From Clostridiales bacterium (lineage in GTDB: Bacteria > Bacillota > Clostridia > Oscillospirales > Oscillospiraceae): a stretch of DNA of 7,155 nt. Under the pieces are notes generated by a model, which searched no databases, was not told where the DNA came from, and saw nothing but the letters and a program-made list of their open reading frames with translations. The stretch covers positions 1-7,155 of the forward strand of contig DPHR01000144.1 in assembly GCA_003522945.1 (NCBI GenBank), in the 5' to 3' direction. The translations under genes were made by a program, and so were the position numbers. Positions 1 through 5,522 of the stretch are shown here, one piece after another. Position 1 is the stretch's first letter. Every line of letters starts with the position of its first letter.

Positions 1-761
1 GTGCCGGGGATGTCGGTGACGATGGCGCGCTCAAAGCCGAGCAGCGCGTTGAGCAGCGAAGATTTTCCGGCGTTCGGGCGGCCGAGAATGGCCGTGCGCA
101 CGCCCTTTTCAAGAAACTGCCCGCGGGAAAACGTGGCGAGCAGCGCTTCGAGCGAGCGGATCGACGCATCGAGCACGGCGGCGTATTCCGCGAGCGTGAA
201 CGGCGGTATATCCTCGTCCGGGTAGTCGAGCACCGCGTGATAGTGCGAGCAGATGTGCGTGAGATTCTGATAGATCTCCTCCGTGCGGCGGGAGATCGCC
301 CCGCCGAGCTGACTGGCGGCGTTTCGCGCCGCGAGAGGCGTTTCCGCGTCGATGATATCGACGACGGCCTCCGCCTGCGTGAGATCCATGCGCCCGTTCA
401 GAAAGGCGCGCCTGGTGAACTCACCCGCCGCTGCCTGCCGCGCGCCGAGGGCGAAGAGAGCTTCCAGCGCGGAGCGCAGCACGACGGGCGAGCCATGGCA
501 CTGAAGCTCTGCGGTGTCCTCGCCGGTGTAGCTTCGCGGCGCGCGGGAGAGCGTGCAGAGACAGAGATCGAGCGTCCGTCCCTTCTCGTCGAGCAGCTTG
601 CCGTAAACGAGCTGCCGGTCGCGGTGCTGCGACATGGCCTTTCCGTCCGCCGGGCGGAAAAGCGCGTCCATCAGCGATACGGAAAGGGGGCCCGATACGC
701 GCACGATGCCGATGGCGGAAACGCCTGCGCCGGTCGCAACGGCGGCAATGGTATCACTCAT
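1..761 (-). CDS. mnmE: tRNA uridine-5-carboxymethylaminomethyl(34) modification GTPase MnmE, N-terminal part (runs off the left edge)
   Basis: MnmE works with MnmG to modify the wobble uridine (U34) of certain tRNAs in the cytoplasm, using a folate one-carbon unit and GTP hydrolysis. Reading the minus strand from the ATG at 761-759 gives 253 residues without a stop. It begins MSDTIAAVATGAG and contains the family motifs SYTGEDTAELQCHG (about residues 95-108) and GEFTRRAFLNGRMDLTQAEA (about 130-150) of the tetrahydrofolate-binding N-terminal domain. The G-domain P-loop GRPNAGKSS follows at about 226-234, and the window ends at IVTDIPGT, just before the usual TTRD. A full protein is normally near 450 residues, so roughly the last 200 are outside. 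An AAGGA site at 768-772, 6 nt before the ATG, supports this start. The start overlaps the stop of the upstream M15-like gene as ATGA, so the two are probably co-translated. No frameshift or missing motif is seen. Confidence 0.97.
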   Translation of the reverse strand, partial: MSDTIAAVATGAGVSAIGIVRVSGPLSVSLMDALFRPADGKAMSQHRDRQLVYGKLLDEKGRTLDLCLCTLSRAPRSYTGEDTAELQCHGSPVVLRSALEALFALGARQAAAGEFTRRAFLNGRMDLTQAEAVVDIIDAETPLAARNAASQLGGAISRRTEEIYQNLTHICSHYHAVLDYPDEDIPPFTLAEYAAVLDASIRSLEALLATFSRGQFLEKGVRTAILGRPNAGKSSLLNALLGFERAIVTDIPG

Positions 762-1639
762 TTATCGTCCTTCTTTGCCCAGGGGTCGTTTTTGCTCTCG
801 TCGTAGGCGTCCTTGAATTCCTCCAACGTGATGCCCTTGCGCATGATGTATTCCGCGGCGACCTCGCCGACATAGCGGAAATGGCCGGGCTCCGGGTCGC
901 GGCCGGTATATTCCTCACGACCTTCGGGATAGCGCAGGATGAAGCCGTATTCCGCGCAGTGCTCGCGCATCCATTCCAGCACGGGCGTGGAGAATTTCGC
1001 CTCGGCGTCCTCGCCGACGAAGTTGACGGCAAGGCCGGTCTGGTGCTCGTCCGCGCCGGGGTAGTAGCCCATCTCCGTGACCTTCTTTTCTGCGTCCGCG
1101 AGCGATATATCGCCTTGATCGTAAAGCGTGCTCGCCATGCCGTTGAAGCGCGTGCGCTGGTCGGGGTAGGACATATAGGTGCGGGAAATGCTCACTGTGA
1201 AGCCCTGCGCGCGGGCCGCGGCGAGAAATTCCTTGAGCGCGTCGGCGGCGCGGCGCTGGAAGAAGTAGCCGTTTTCGATCTCGACCATGTCGGGGTAGTA
1301 GTTCTCGCGCAGGTAGTTCTCCCGCGAAAGGCCGTTCACGAGCAGATACCGCCAGTTGGAAAGGCCGGGCTGTTCCTCGTCGCCGAGCGTTTCCTTGTCC
1401 GGAAGATCGGAATAATCGACCCAGCCGGGGGGATACTGCCAGTTGAGCTCGCCCTGCGCGTCTTCCGCTTCCGGAACGGGGGTCGCGGCGGTCTCGGGCA
1501 TGGGGGCGCTCTCCTCCGTGGAGAGAGAGCTGTCGGTATTCGGACGGAGCAGCACGAACAGCACCGCCGCGAGCGCCACGCCGCCGACGATGATGCGCCG
1601 GGCGCGGAGGACCTTCGGGTTTTTCGGTTTGATTCGCAT
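758..1639 (-). CDS. membrane-anchored VanY-like (peptidase M15 family) protein with altered active-site residues
   Basis: A 293-residue protein. A basic N-terminus (residues 1-16) precedes one hydrophobic segment (about 17-32), then an acidic, Pro/Thr-rich linker (about 35-65), so it should be a membrane-anchored protein with its C-terminal domain outside. That domain (about 120-270) matches VanY-type D-alanyl-D-alanine carboxypeptidases, which trim the last D-Ala from peptidoglycan stem peptides: PGADEHQTGLAVNF (194-207), CAEYGFILRYPEG (228-240) and EPGHFRYVGE (250-259). Zinc ligands His199 and His253 and the catalytic Glu250 are present. However, the aspartate ligand of HxxGxAxD is Asn206, the usual Arg of the YRSY motif is Met156 (YMSY), and EPWH reads EPGH. 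It may therefore be a pseudoenzyme or use another substrate. The start at 1639 is chosen for AAAGGAGG at 1644-1651; an in-frame ATG at 1717 lies upstream of that site and would give an unlikely leader. It is the first gene of a pair with mnmE. Confidence 0.85.
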   Translation of the reverse strand: MRIKPKNPKVLRARRIIVGGVALAAVLFVLLRPNTDSSLSTEESAPMPETAATPVPEAEDAQGELNWQYPPGWVDYSDLPDKETLGDEEQPGLSNWRYLLVNGLSRENYLRENYYPDMVEIENGYFFQRRAADALKEFLAAARAQGFTVSISRTYMSYPDQRTRFNGMASTLYDQGDISLADAEKKVTEMGYYPGADEHQTGLAVNFVGEDAEAKFSTPVLEWMREHCAEYGFILRYPEGREEYTGRDPEPGHFRYVGEVAAEYIMRKGITLEEFKDAYDESKNDPWAKKDDK

Positions 1640-1643
1640 ATAG

Positions 1644-1651
1644 CCTCCTTT
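1644..1651 (-). promoter_or_regulatory. ribosome binding site that fixes the start of the M15-like gene
   Basis: On the minus strand AAAGGAGG lies 4 nt before the ATG at 1639-1637. Spacing is slightly short, but the site is a full match to the anti-Shine-Dalgarno sequence. It sits inside the longer open frame that begins at 1717, so that longer form would have to translate through it. The protein made from 1639 starts with a conventional basic plus hydrophobic anchor, which agrees with this choice. Confidence 0.8.
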
Positions 1652-1653
1652 CT

Positions 1654-1724
1654 CCCCGCGCGAAGCGGGGCGTTCCCGGAAGAAAAAGCGCGGGAACGGG
1701 AAGAGCGGGGTTGACATTCCCCGC
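1654..1724. repeat. cluster of three inverted repeats in the divergent promoter region
   Basis: Three perfect inverted repeats lie in tandem. CCCCGC (1654-1659) pairs with GCGGGG (1665-1670), with loop GCGAA. CGTTCCCG (1671-1678) pairs with CGGGAACG (1691-1698), with a 12-nt loop. GCGGGG (1705-1710) pairs with CCCCGC (1719-1724), with the 8-nt loop TTGACATT, which contains the -35 hexamer of the rightward promoter. Because the first and third repeats use the same six bases in opposite order, alternative pairings across the cluster are possible. The cluster lies in the probable 5' untranslated region of the leftward gene and across the rightward -35 box, so it may act as RNA structure, a protein-binding site, or both. 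The repeats are seen directly; function is inference. Confidence 0.6.
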
Positions 1725-1740
1725 GAATACTTTATATAAT
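1711..1740 (+). promoter_or_regulatory. consensus sigma-A promoter for the sufC-sufB operon
   Basis: TTGACA at 1711-1716 and TATAAT at 1735-1740 are both perfect matches, separated by 18 bp (17 is optimal). Transcription should begin near 1747, giving a leader of about 130 nt before the sufC start. The -35 hexamer lies in the loop of a perfect 6-bp GC inverted repeat (1705-1710 with 1719-1724), a plausible place for a repressor to compete with RNA polymerase. Confidence 0.85.
1731..1736 (-). promoter_or_regulatory. possible -10 box of the leftward promoter (M15-like gene and mnmE)
   Basis: On the minus strand TATAAA occupies 1736-1731 and overlaps the rightward -10 box. It would place the leftward transcript start near 1724, at the edge of the inverted-repeat cluster. 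No recognisable -35 hexamer lies 16-18 bp upstream (about 1753-1760 reads GC-rich), so the call is weak. If real, the two promoters physically overlap and would exclude each other. Confidence 0.3.
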
Positions 1741-1757
1741 ATCGAGTACTATCCCTG

Positions 1758-1860
1758 CGCCGCTGCCGGCGGGCGGGGACGATTTTATGCGGGTATGCGG
1801 AAAATTCATAATATTATACCATTTTATTTGGAAAGATGCAAGTTTTCCAAGCATACCGCC
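1758..1860 (+). promoter_or_regulatory. structured 5' leader of the sufC-sufB transcript
   Basis: Between the predicted transcript start (about 1747) and the sufC ribosome binding site, three helices can be drawn. CGCCG (1758-1762) pairs with CGGCG (1767-1771). GGTATGC (1792-1798) pairs with GCATACC (1851-1857). TTGGAAA (1828-1834) pairs with TTTCCAA (1844-1850). The last two are perfect 7-bp stems that abut at 1850/1851 and could stack; the outer one encloses an AU-rich stretch with the palindrome ATAATATTAT (1808-1817). The outer stem ends just before the GAAGGAG site at 1863-1869, so it could affect ribosome access. I do not recognise a known riboswitch class; the palindrome could instead be a repressor operator. 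No long terminator-like U-tract is seen. Confidence 0.4.
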
Positions 1861-1862
1861 GA

Positions 1863-1869
1863 GAAGGAG
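1863..1869 (+). promoter_or_regulatory. ribosome binding site that fixes the sufC start
   Basis: GAAGGAG ends 8 nt before the ATG at 1878. An in-frame ATG at 1836 would add 14 residues, but it lies inside the loop of the leader hairpin (1828-1850) and has no ribosome binding site, so the start at 1878 is preferred. Confidence 0.85.
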
Positions 1870-1877
1870 ACACATCC

Positions 1878-2615
1878 ATGCTGGAGCTGAAGAATATACA
1901 CTATTCCGTGGACGCGCCGGAGGGCCGCACCGAGATACTGCGGGACATTTCCCTCACCATCCCGGACAAAAAGCTCATCGTCCTCACCGGGCCGAACGGC
2001 GGCGGCAAAACGACGCTTGCCAAGGCGATCATGGGCCTTGTGATGCCGACAGGCGGCAGCATCCTCTGGAACGGCGAGGATGTGACCGGCCTTTCCATCA
2101 CCGAGCGCGCGCGCCGCGGCATCAGCTACGGCTTCCAGCAGCCGCCGCGCTTCAAGGGCATCCGCGTGAAGGATCTTTTGACGATCGCGTCGGGACAGAA
2201 GTTCCTGCCGCGGGGCGAGGCCTGCAAGTATCTCACGCAGGTCGGCCTGTGCGCGGCCGATTATCTTGACCGCGAGGTGGACGCCTCCCTCTCCGGCGGC
2301 GAGGTCAAGCGCATCGAGATCGCCACGATCCTCGCGCGGCAGCCGCAGCTCATGATCCTCGACGAGCCCGAGGCGGGCATCGATCTCTGGAGCTTCGCAC
2401 GCCTTACGGAAACGTTTGAGGAGATCCACACCCGGCAGGACTGCACGATGGTCATCATCTCCCATCAGGAGCGCATCATCTCGCTGGCGGACGAGATCCT
2501 TGTGATCGACAAGGGCGTGATCGCGCGCCGCGGCACACGCGACGAGGTCTTTACCGACATCGTCCACAGCACCACGGGCGGCTGCCCGGTCATCTACGGG
2601 GAGGCGAAGAAATGA
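1878..2615 (+). CDS. sufC: Fe-S cluster assembly ATPase SufC (SmsC type)
   Basis: A 245-residue soluble ABC-type ATPase that should drive conformational change in the SufB/D-type scaffold during Fe-S cluster assembly in the cytoplasm. Visible motifs: Walker A GPNGGGKTT (38-46), Q-loop around Q87-Q88 followed by PPRFKG, ABC signature LSGGEVKR (138-145), Walker B LMILDEPEAGID (158-169) and the switch histidine His196 in IISHQE. The FQQPPRFKGI stretch and the EVKRIEI continuation of the signature are typical of SufC rather than of import ATPases. Length is close to the family norm (about 245-250). The downstream neighbour is a SufB/SufD-family gene overlapping by 4 nt (ATGA at 2612-2615), which confirms the assignment. 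Expression should come from the consensus promoter at 1711-1740 through a structured leader. In the short two-gene arrangement seen here the protein is also called SmsC. Confidence 0.93.
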   Translation: MLELKNIHYSVDAPEGRTEILRDISLTIPDKKLIVLTGPNGGGKTTLAKAIMGLVMPTGGSILWNGEDVTGLSITERARRGISYGFQQPPRFKGIRVKDLLTIASGQKFLPRGEACKYLTQVGLCAADYLDREVDASLSGGEVKRIEIATILARQPQLMILDEPEAGIDLWSFARLTETFEEIHTRQDCTMVIISHQERIISLADEILVIDKGVIARRGTRDEVFTDIVHSTTGGCPVIYGEAKK

Positions 2616-3538
2616 GCGAGCTCAACCGCGTCGATACGACGCTTCTGGAAGTTATTGCCGGCATGAAGGACGGCAAGGCCGAGGGCGCATTCAATATCCG
2701 CAAGGACTCCGGCTGCGCCGGGCGCGTCAACACCGAAAACGTCACCATCACCACGAAAACCGATAAGCCCGGCATCGATATCCGTTTTGTCCCCGGCTGC
2801 AAGGACAGCTGCCACATCCCGGTCATCATCACGGAGTCTGGCCTGCGCGAAACGGTGTACAACGATTTTTACGTCGGCGAGGGCGCGGACGTCACGATCA
2901 TCGCCGGCTGCGGCATCCACAACTGCGGCTCGGACGCCTCCGAGCACGATGGCGTGCACACGTTCTACGTCGGTAAAAACGCCCGCGTCAAGTACGTTGA
3001 GAAGCACTACGGCGAGGGCGACGGCAACGGCAAAAACGTTATGAACCCCACGACGATCGTCTATCTTGAAGAGGGCGCGTCGATACAGATGGACATGAGT
3101 CAGATCGGCGGCATCGACTCCACGCGGCGCGATACGCGCATCGTCTGCGGCAAGGATGCGGACGTCGTCATTACCGAGCGCCTTCTCACCCATGGCAGTC
3201 AGCGCGCCGAGTCTGACATGGTCATTGAGCTCAACGGCGAGAACTCCCGCGGCCGCGTGATCTCCCGAAGCGTTGCGAAAAACGACTCCGTGCAGGTGTT
3301 CCGCCCGTGTGTCGTCGGCAACGCCAAGTGCTTCGGCCATGTGCAGTGCGACTCCATCATCATGGACGAGGCGAAGATCCGCTCCGTGCCGGAGATCGCG
3401 GCGAACGATCTCGACGCGCAGCTCATCCATGAGGCCGCCATCGGCCGCATCGCGGGCGACCAGCTTTTGAAACTCGAAACGCTCGGCCTCACCGAGGAGG
3501 AAGCGGAGGACCGCATCCTCAAGGGCTTCCTTGCGTAA
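2612..3538 (+). CDS. sufB: short SufB/SufD-family Fe-S cluster assembly scaffold (SmsB type)
   Basis: A 308-residue scaffold that should pair with SufC. It lacks the long N-terminal region of full-size SufB (about 470-490 residues) and is essentially the beta-helix core plus C-terminal helices. The C-terminal part is diagnostic: GHVQCDSIIMDEAKI (242-256), VPEIAANDLDAQLIHEAAIG (259-278), then GDQLLKLETLGLTEEEAE. By family alignment Cys246 matches the SufB cysteine used for nascent cluster building, and His273-Glu274 match the conserved HE pair. There are nine cysteines, including pairs Cys63/Cys67 (CX3C) and Cys100/Cys105 in GCGIHNCG. A GGGGAGG site (2598-2604) precedes the ATG. The gene is followed by a strong terminator, and no sufS, sufU or sufD is adjacent, so this is the two-gene minimal form (SmsB). 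The symbol sufB is used for the family; strict orthology to SufB or SufD is not implied. Confidence 0.92.
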   Translation: MSELNRVDTTLLEVIAGMKDGKAEGAFNIRKDSGCAGRVNTENVTITTKTDKPGIDIRFVPGCKDSCHIPVIITESGLRETVYNDFYVGEGADVTIIAGCGIHNCGSDASEHDGVHTFYVGKNARVKYVEKHYGEGDGNGKNVMNPTTIVYLEEGASIQMDMSQIGGIDSTRRDTRIVCGKDADVVITERLLTHGSQRAESDMVIELNGENSRGRVISRSVAKNDSVQVFRPCVVGNAKCFGHVQCDSIIMDEAKIRSVPEIAANDLDAQLIHEAAIGRIAGDQLLKLETLGLTEEEAEDRILKGFLA

Positions 3539-3550
3539 GAAAATTTATAA

Positions 3551-3589
3551 GACAAAGAGCCGGTGACGGGAAGTCACCGGCTCTTTGTC
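3551..3589 (+). terminator. intrinsic terminator after the sufC-sufB operon
   Basis: A perfect 17-bp stem (3551-3567 with 3573-3589) with the 5-nt loop GGGAA starts 13 nt after the stop codon. Its GC-rich core (GAGCCGGTGAC) is flanked by A-rich sequence before and CTCTTTGTC after, so part of the U-tract is included in the stem. No long U-run follows, but the hairpin is very stable. The A-rich 5' side means it could also act weakly in the opposite direction. Confidence 0.85.
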
Positions 3590-3610
3590 ATGCTAAAACT
3601 GAAAAGAATT

Positions 3611-3645
3611 TATCCCCCTGGGGGGCTTCCCTCCGGGGGTGGATA
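3611..3645. repeat. GC-rich intergenic inverted repeat (hairpin)
   Basis: CCCCC (3614-3618) can pair with GGGGG (3635-3639), and inside it GGGGGG (3620-3625) can pair with CCCTCC (3629-3634), with one G-U pair and a CTT loop. The outermost TATCC (3611-3615) also mirrors GGATA (3641-3645). It lies between the terminator and the next promoter. It may be a back-up terminator, a 5' structural element, or one copy of a dispersed intergenic repeat; a single copy cannot tell. Confidence 0.5.
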
Positions 3646-3670
3646 GCTTTATAATTAAAAGACCATTATA
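3627..3670 (+). promoter_or_regulatory. probable promoter and possible operator of the ABC importer operon
   Basis: TATAAT at 3650-3655 is a perfect -10 box about 54 nt before the permease start. At 17-bp spacing the -35 position (3627-3632) reads TTCCCT, a poor match lying inside the GC-rich hairpin, so the promoter may be weak or need an activator. TATAAT is mirrored by ATTATA at 3665-3670, giving a 6-bp inverted repeat with a 9-nt gap across the expected transcript start. That is a reasonable position for a metal-dependent repressor, but it does not match a Fur or DtxR consensus that I can recognise. Confidence 0.4.
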
Positions 3671-3708
3671 CAGAGACGCCGATCAAAAAGAGAAAGGAGC
3701 GAACGGCC

Positions 3709-4749
3709 GTGAAAGCAAAGTCCCGCGCCCGGTATATTATTGCCGCGCTCGCGCTTGCGGTGCTTATTATGGCGCTCGTCTGCCTTTTTGTCGGCGCGTC
3801 GCGCATGAGCTTTTCGGACGGCGTTGCTGCTCTTTTCGGAAAAGGCTCCGCCGCCAACGTGCGCATCCTCCGCTCGATCCGCGTGCCGCGCGTGCTCGCG
3901 GCGCTCATCGCCGGGGCCGCGCTCTCGGTTTCCGGTCTCGTCATGCAGACGACGCTCTCGAACGCGATGGCCTCGCCCTCCACGATGGGCGTATCCAACG
4001 CCGCGGTGTTCGGCGCGAATCTCTCCATCATCGTGTTTGCCGGGGGCTTTCTCTCCACGGGCAACAATCTTGCCAGCTATACCGCCGGGGTGAACCCGTT
4101 CGCCGCGAGCGTGACGGCGTTTCTCTTTTCGGCGCTTTCCATTCTGCTCATTCTCGCGCTCTGCCGCGTGAAGGCGTTCTCGCCGAACGTCGTGGTGCTC
4201 GCGGGCATCGCCGTCGGCGCGATCTGGACGGCGGCAACGACGCTTCTGCAGTTTTACGCCACGGACGTCGGCCTTTCCGCCGCGGTCGTGTGGAATTTCG
4301 GCGATCTCGGCCGCGCGACATATAAGACCGACCTTCTCATGCTCTGCGCCGCGGCGCCGGGGCTGGCGGTGTTTTCTGCGCTCGCGTGGCGGTATAATGC
4401 CCTTTTGAGCGGCGACGCCGCTGCGGGCAGCATGGGCGTGAACGTTTCGCGCCTGCGCTTTTTTTCGCTGCTGCTTGCCTCGCTGATGACGGCGGCGTGC
4501 GTATCGAGTCTCGGCATCATCGGCTTTGTCGGTGTCATCTGCCCGCACGTGGCAAAGCGTCTGCTCGGGCAGGATCACCGCGTTTCCATCCCCGCGTCGG
4601 CGCTCCTGGGGAGCCTGCTCCTTCTCTGCGCGGACGCGCTCTCCCGCTCGTTCGGCAGCGGCAGCGCGCTGCCCGTCGGCGCGATCACGTCGCTGCTCGG
4701 CGCGCCGTTCTTCCTTACGATCATCTTTTCGCGGAAGGAGCACGGCTAA
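3709..4749 (+). CDS. FecCD/BtuC-type ABC importer permease
   Basis: A 346-residue, very hydrophobic inner-membrane protein of the FecCD family, the channel subunit of type II importers for ferric siderophores, heme, cobamides or related ligands; it normally works as a dimer. About nine to ten transmembrane segments can be drawn. Family motifs: RVPRVLAALIAGAALSVSG (58-76), ASPSTMGVSNAAVFG (88-102, where the usual GVSSGA is GVSNAA), SSLGIIGFVGVICPHVAKRL (266-285, the segment just before the coupling helix that contacts the ATPase), and LPVGAITSLLGAPFFLTIIF (321-340). Length is normal. The start is GTG at 3709, supported by AAGGAG at 3694-3699 with 9-nt spacing; there is no ATG with a comparable site. 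Its TAA overlaps the ATPase start by one base (TAATG), so translation is coupled. The substrate cannot be deduced from the permease. Confidence 0.94.
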   Translation: MKAKSRARYIIAALALAVLIMALVCLFVGASRMSFSDGVAALFGKGSAANVRILRSIRVPRVLAALIAGAALSVSGLVMQTTLSNAMASPSTMGVSNAAVFGANLSIIVFAGGFLSTGNNLASYTAGVNPFAASVTAFLFSALSILLILALCRVKAFSPNVVVLAGIAVGAIWTAATTLLQFYATDVGLSAAVVWNFGDLGRATYKTDLLMLCAAAPGLAVFSALAWRYNALLSGDAAAGSMGVNVSRLRFFSLLLASLMTAACVSSLGIIGFVGVICPHVAKRLLGQDHRVSIPASALLGSLLLLCADALSRSFGSGSALPVGAITSLLGAPFFLTIIFSRKEHG

Positions 4750-5522
4750 TGTTAGAGCTGGAAAATGTAGTCTTTCGGTATTCCCGCCGGGCCGAGCCGG
4801 TGCTCCGGGGCGTTTCGCTCACGCTCAACGACGGCGAGATCGGGATCCTTCTCGGCAAAAACGGCGCGGGCAAAACGACGCTTTTTCAGTGCATTCTCGG
4901 CCTTGCCGCGCCGGAGAGCGGCTCGATCCGCTTCGACGGCGAGGACCTTTTGAAAATGCCGCGGCGCGAGAGGGCAAAGCTCGTCGCTTATGTGCCGCAG
5001 CACATCCATTTCGGCGCGCTGAGCGTGTTCGACTCGATCCTGCTCGGGCGGGTCTCCCGCTTCGGCATGCAGCCGGGACGCGAGGATATCGAGGCCGCCG
5101 AGCACATTCTCGCCGAGATGCATCTTGAGCCGCTTGCCAACCGCAGCGCGGAGGAGCTCTCCGGCGGCGAGAAGCAGAAGATCGCCATCGCCCGTGCGCT
5201 CGTGCAGGAGCCGCGTCTGCTCATTTTCGATGAGCCGACCGGCAATCTCGATATCGCAAACGAAGAGCTCATCATCGACGAGGCGAAAAAGGCGGCGCGG
5301 CAGCGCGGCGTCGCCATTTTGAGCTCGCTGCACGATCTCAACCAGGCGCTGTGCCTGGGCGATAAGTTTTTCCTGCTCCGGGACGGCGCGGTGCGCTACG
5401 CCGGAGACGAGAGCGTACTCACGAGCGAAGTGATCGGGGACATTTTCGATATTCAATCCCGCATCATTACCGTAGACGGAAAGAAAGTAATTTTGGGAGG
5501 AAAATACTATGAAGAAAGCTAA
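4749..5522 (+). CDS. FepC/FhuC-type ABC importer ATP-binding protein
   Basis: A 257-residue cytoplasmic ATPase that should power the adjacent FecCD-type permease. Motifs: Walker A GKNGAGKTT (36-44), Q-loop YVPQ (Q84), signature LSGGEKQK (137-144), Walker B LLIFDEPTGNLD (157-168) and the switch histidine His195 in SSLHDLNQA. The SLHDLNQA form is characteristic of ATPases for iron-chelate and vitamin B12 type uptake. The start is the ATG at 4749, with AAGGAG at 4735-4740 inside the end of the permease gene; the open frame extends further upstream, but only as a shadow of the permease. The 3' end overlaps the next gene by 14 nt. It resembles SufC only at the general ABC level: it lacks the SufC-specific region after the Q-loop. 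Confidence 0.94.
   Translation: MLELENVVFRYSRRAEPVLRGVSLTLNDGEIGILLGKNGAGKTTLFQCILGLAAPESGSIRFDGEDLLKMPRRERAKLVAYVPQHIHFGALSVFDSILLGRVSRFGMQPGREDIEAAEHILAEMHLEPLANRSAEELSGGEKQKIAIARALVQEPRLLIFDEPTGNLDIANEELIIDEAKKAARQRGVAILSSLHDLNQALCLGDKFFLLRDGAVRYAGDESVLTSEVIGDIFDIQSRIITVDGKKVILGGKYYEES

Noticed and set aside
237..806. Plus-strand open frame opposite mnmE
   Set aside because: The minus strand encodes unmistakable MnmE motifs through the whole stretch; the plus frame is compositionally odd and has no domain.
881..1714. Plus-strand open frame opposite the VanY-like gene
   Set aside because: No ribosome binding site and an Arg/Gly/Val-rich sequence without motifs. The minus-strand protein is clearly the real one.
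1836..1877. Upstream in-frame ATG giving SufC 14 more residues
   Set aside because: The ATG is inside a hairpin loop with no Shine-Dalgarno sequence, while the ATG at 1878 has GAAGGAG at ideal spacing and begins MLELKN, the usual SufC N-terminus.
2594..3430. Minus-strand open frame opposite the SufB-like gene
   Set aside because: The translation is an Ala/Asp/Val-rich low-complexity sequence mirroring the plus-strand codons; no domain or start signal supports it.
3590..3708. Riboswitch (cobalamin or other) upstream of the importer operon
   Set aside because: The stretch between the terminator and the GTG start is only about 119 nt, and the transcribed part after the likely -10 box is under 50 nt. 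No cobalamin B12-box-like or other known conserved core was seen.
3655..4743. Long open frame on the minus strand opposite the permease gene
   Set aside because: Its translation is Arg/Glu/His-rich with no recognisable domain, and the plus strand carries a complete FecCD protein with a good ribosome binding site. It is a product of the high GC content.
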